Assembly (NCBI GenBank): GCA_013365365.1 | Contig: JABVXU010000067.1 | Span: 62,001-126,000 of the forward strand | DNA: 64,000 nt | Source of the DNA: Cruorifilaria tuberocauda | Taxonomy: Eukaryota > Nematoda > Chromadorea > Rhabditida > Onchocercidae | Reading direction: 5' to 3' | Shown: positions 63,410 to 64,000 of the stretch, piece by piece | Layout of the letters: each line of letters begins with the position of its first letter | How positions within the stretch are numbered: position 1 is the first letter of the stretch | Made by a program: the position numbers and the translations under genes | Notes under the pieces: model-generated | What the model was told of the DNA's origin: nothing | What the model saw: the letters and a program-made list of their open reading frames with translations, nothing else | Database searches by the model: none

Positions 63410-63481
63410 ATTTTTGACGAATATTTCTATGAATGGAAAAATCAGCCGTTGCAAGTGGTACAGCCAATTGAAGATACTTAA
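63410..63481 (+). other. Exon-like segment just upstream of synapsin
   Basis: An ACATTTTAG acceptor opens a frame encoding IFDEYFYEWKNQPLQ and a short acidic end, stopping at TAA 35 bases before the synapsin ATG. In another frame the same bases hold a uORF starting at 63431. It may be the 5' UTR of synapsin, or the last exon of a closely spaced upstream gene. Confidence 0.35.
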
Positions 63482-63516
63482 TGATTTAAAGAAGCAGTAA
63501 AAGAAGAGACGAAACG

Positions 63517-63786
63517 ATGGAAAGCATATCTAGTGGTGTCAACTTTCTCAGACGTCGATTTAGCTCTCAAGATATTGAGGAAGATGACAAATCGGTGTCC
63601 ACTTCACCTCTTGGTGGACGCGGTCCTCAAAAGCAGCAACAGCAACAAGTACAATATCAACAACATCCCTCCAATATTTCATCTCAGATCCAGAATAGAA
63701 CTTCTAATAGTTTCTCACTGGCTGGTCTCGCCAACAAGGTCTCTAGTGCTATTAGGTCAACTTTAAATTCTACTGTTAAAATTTGA
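63517..63786 (+). CDS. snn-1: Synapsin, first coding exon; partial at right edge
   Basis: Synaptic-vesicle phosphoprotein that tethers vesicles to actin. The N-terminus reads MESISSGVNFLRRRFSSQDI; the NFLRRRFSS core is the conserved synapsin domain A with its PKA/CaMK target site (RRFS). A Ser/Pro- and Gln-rich linker follows (a run of five Gln near residues 40-44), then a second Ser-rich patch (FSLAGLANKVSSAIRS). The frame stops at 63786, but the conserved ATP-grasp-like domains B/C are absent, so splicing must remove the stop. Possible donors are GTCTCT after AANK at about 63738 or GTTAAA at about 63774. The remaining exons lie outside the window. Identity rests mainly on domain A, so some doubt remains. 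Confidence 0.7.
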   Translation: MESISSGVNFLRRRFSSQDIEEDDKSVSTSPLGGRGPQKQQQQQVQYQQHPSNISSQIQNRTSNSFSLAGLANKVSSAIRSTLNSTVKI

Positions 63787-64000
63787 TAATAAAGAGAAAA
63801 TACATTGTAGCCAAAACTGATAGAAAATATTGTTGGTATGGATATATTTATTGATAATACATTAAAAATGGTCAGAAAGATGTGATAAATAAAGGAGAAA
63901 AGGATTCAAAATGAAAAGAAAAGCAATATCGTATTACAATTTTTGAACAATTGAAATATTACGGATAGGGCATGCAATGATATTAAGAGAGAGGAAAACA
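63787..64000 (+). other. Probable synapsin intron
   Basis: AT-rich sequence up to the window edge with no exon signal; expected to be the start of the intron after the first synapsin exon. Confidence 0.45.

Noticed and set aside
1..64000. tRNA, rRNA, CRISPR arrays, transposase genes, bacterial (Wolbachia-type) inserts
   Set aside because: I looked for cloverleaf-type boxes, regularly spaced repeats, transposase motifs and intron-free bacterial-style genes and saw none I could support by eye; a tRNAscan-SE and RepeatMasker run would be decisive.

Overview
The window is AT-rich eukaryotic DNA in which every gene is split into short exons bounded by GT...AG introns, many ending in the nematode-type acceptor TTTCAG or TTGCAG. 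A nematode cuticle collagen, and several start codons sitting 0-21 bases behind an acceptor with no upstream coding exon (the pattern left by spliced-leader trans-splicing), make this a nematode. The high AT content and long gene-poor stretches would suit a spirurid or filarial worm, but that is inference. No bacterial, viral or CRISPR sequence was recognised. Exon models were built by eye from splice sites, phase agreement and family similarity.

Layout. 1-9111 (-): N-terminal two-thirds of a K-Cl cotransporter (SLC12), 16 exons with a 4.3 kb first intron; it continues past base 1. 11611-12755 (-): small secreted Cys-rich protein. 17375-20913 (-): nine-exon gene I do not recognise. 22196-22944 (-): C-terminal exons of a membrane protein. 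30563-32085 (-): cuticle collagen. 40422-42348 (+): fructose-1,6-bisphosphatase. 44855-46944 (-): FGFR1OP2/SIKE coiled-coil protein. 48864-49222 (+): C-terminal exons of a small unknown gene. 50244-50659 (-): three-helix membrane protein of 113 residues. 53782-58069 (+): ANKLE2/LEM-4 orthologue. 58859-59394 (-): small single-helix protein. 63517 onward (+): first coding exon of synapsin, continuing past the right edge. The large intervals between these hold AT-rich DNA with short repeats and hairpins.

The genes are not a pathway or operon: they cover ion transport, cuticle, gluconeogenesis, kinase/phosphatase scaffolding, nuclear-envelope reassembly and synaptic vesicles. One thematic link is that SIKE/FGFR1OP2 proteins belong to the STRIPAK PP2A complex and ANKLE2 controls PP2A and VRK1 on BAF, and these two genes lie about 7 kb apart. 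I found no clearly new biological system. The best leads are a pre-miRNA-like hairpin at 48208-48271, an ANKLE2 gene that starts after the LEM/membrane region and carries a tiny uORF ending one base before its ATG, and the unrecognised gene at 17375-20913.
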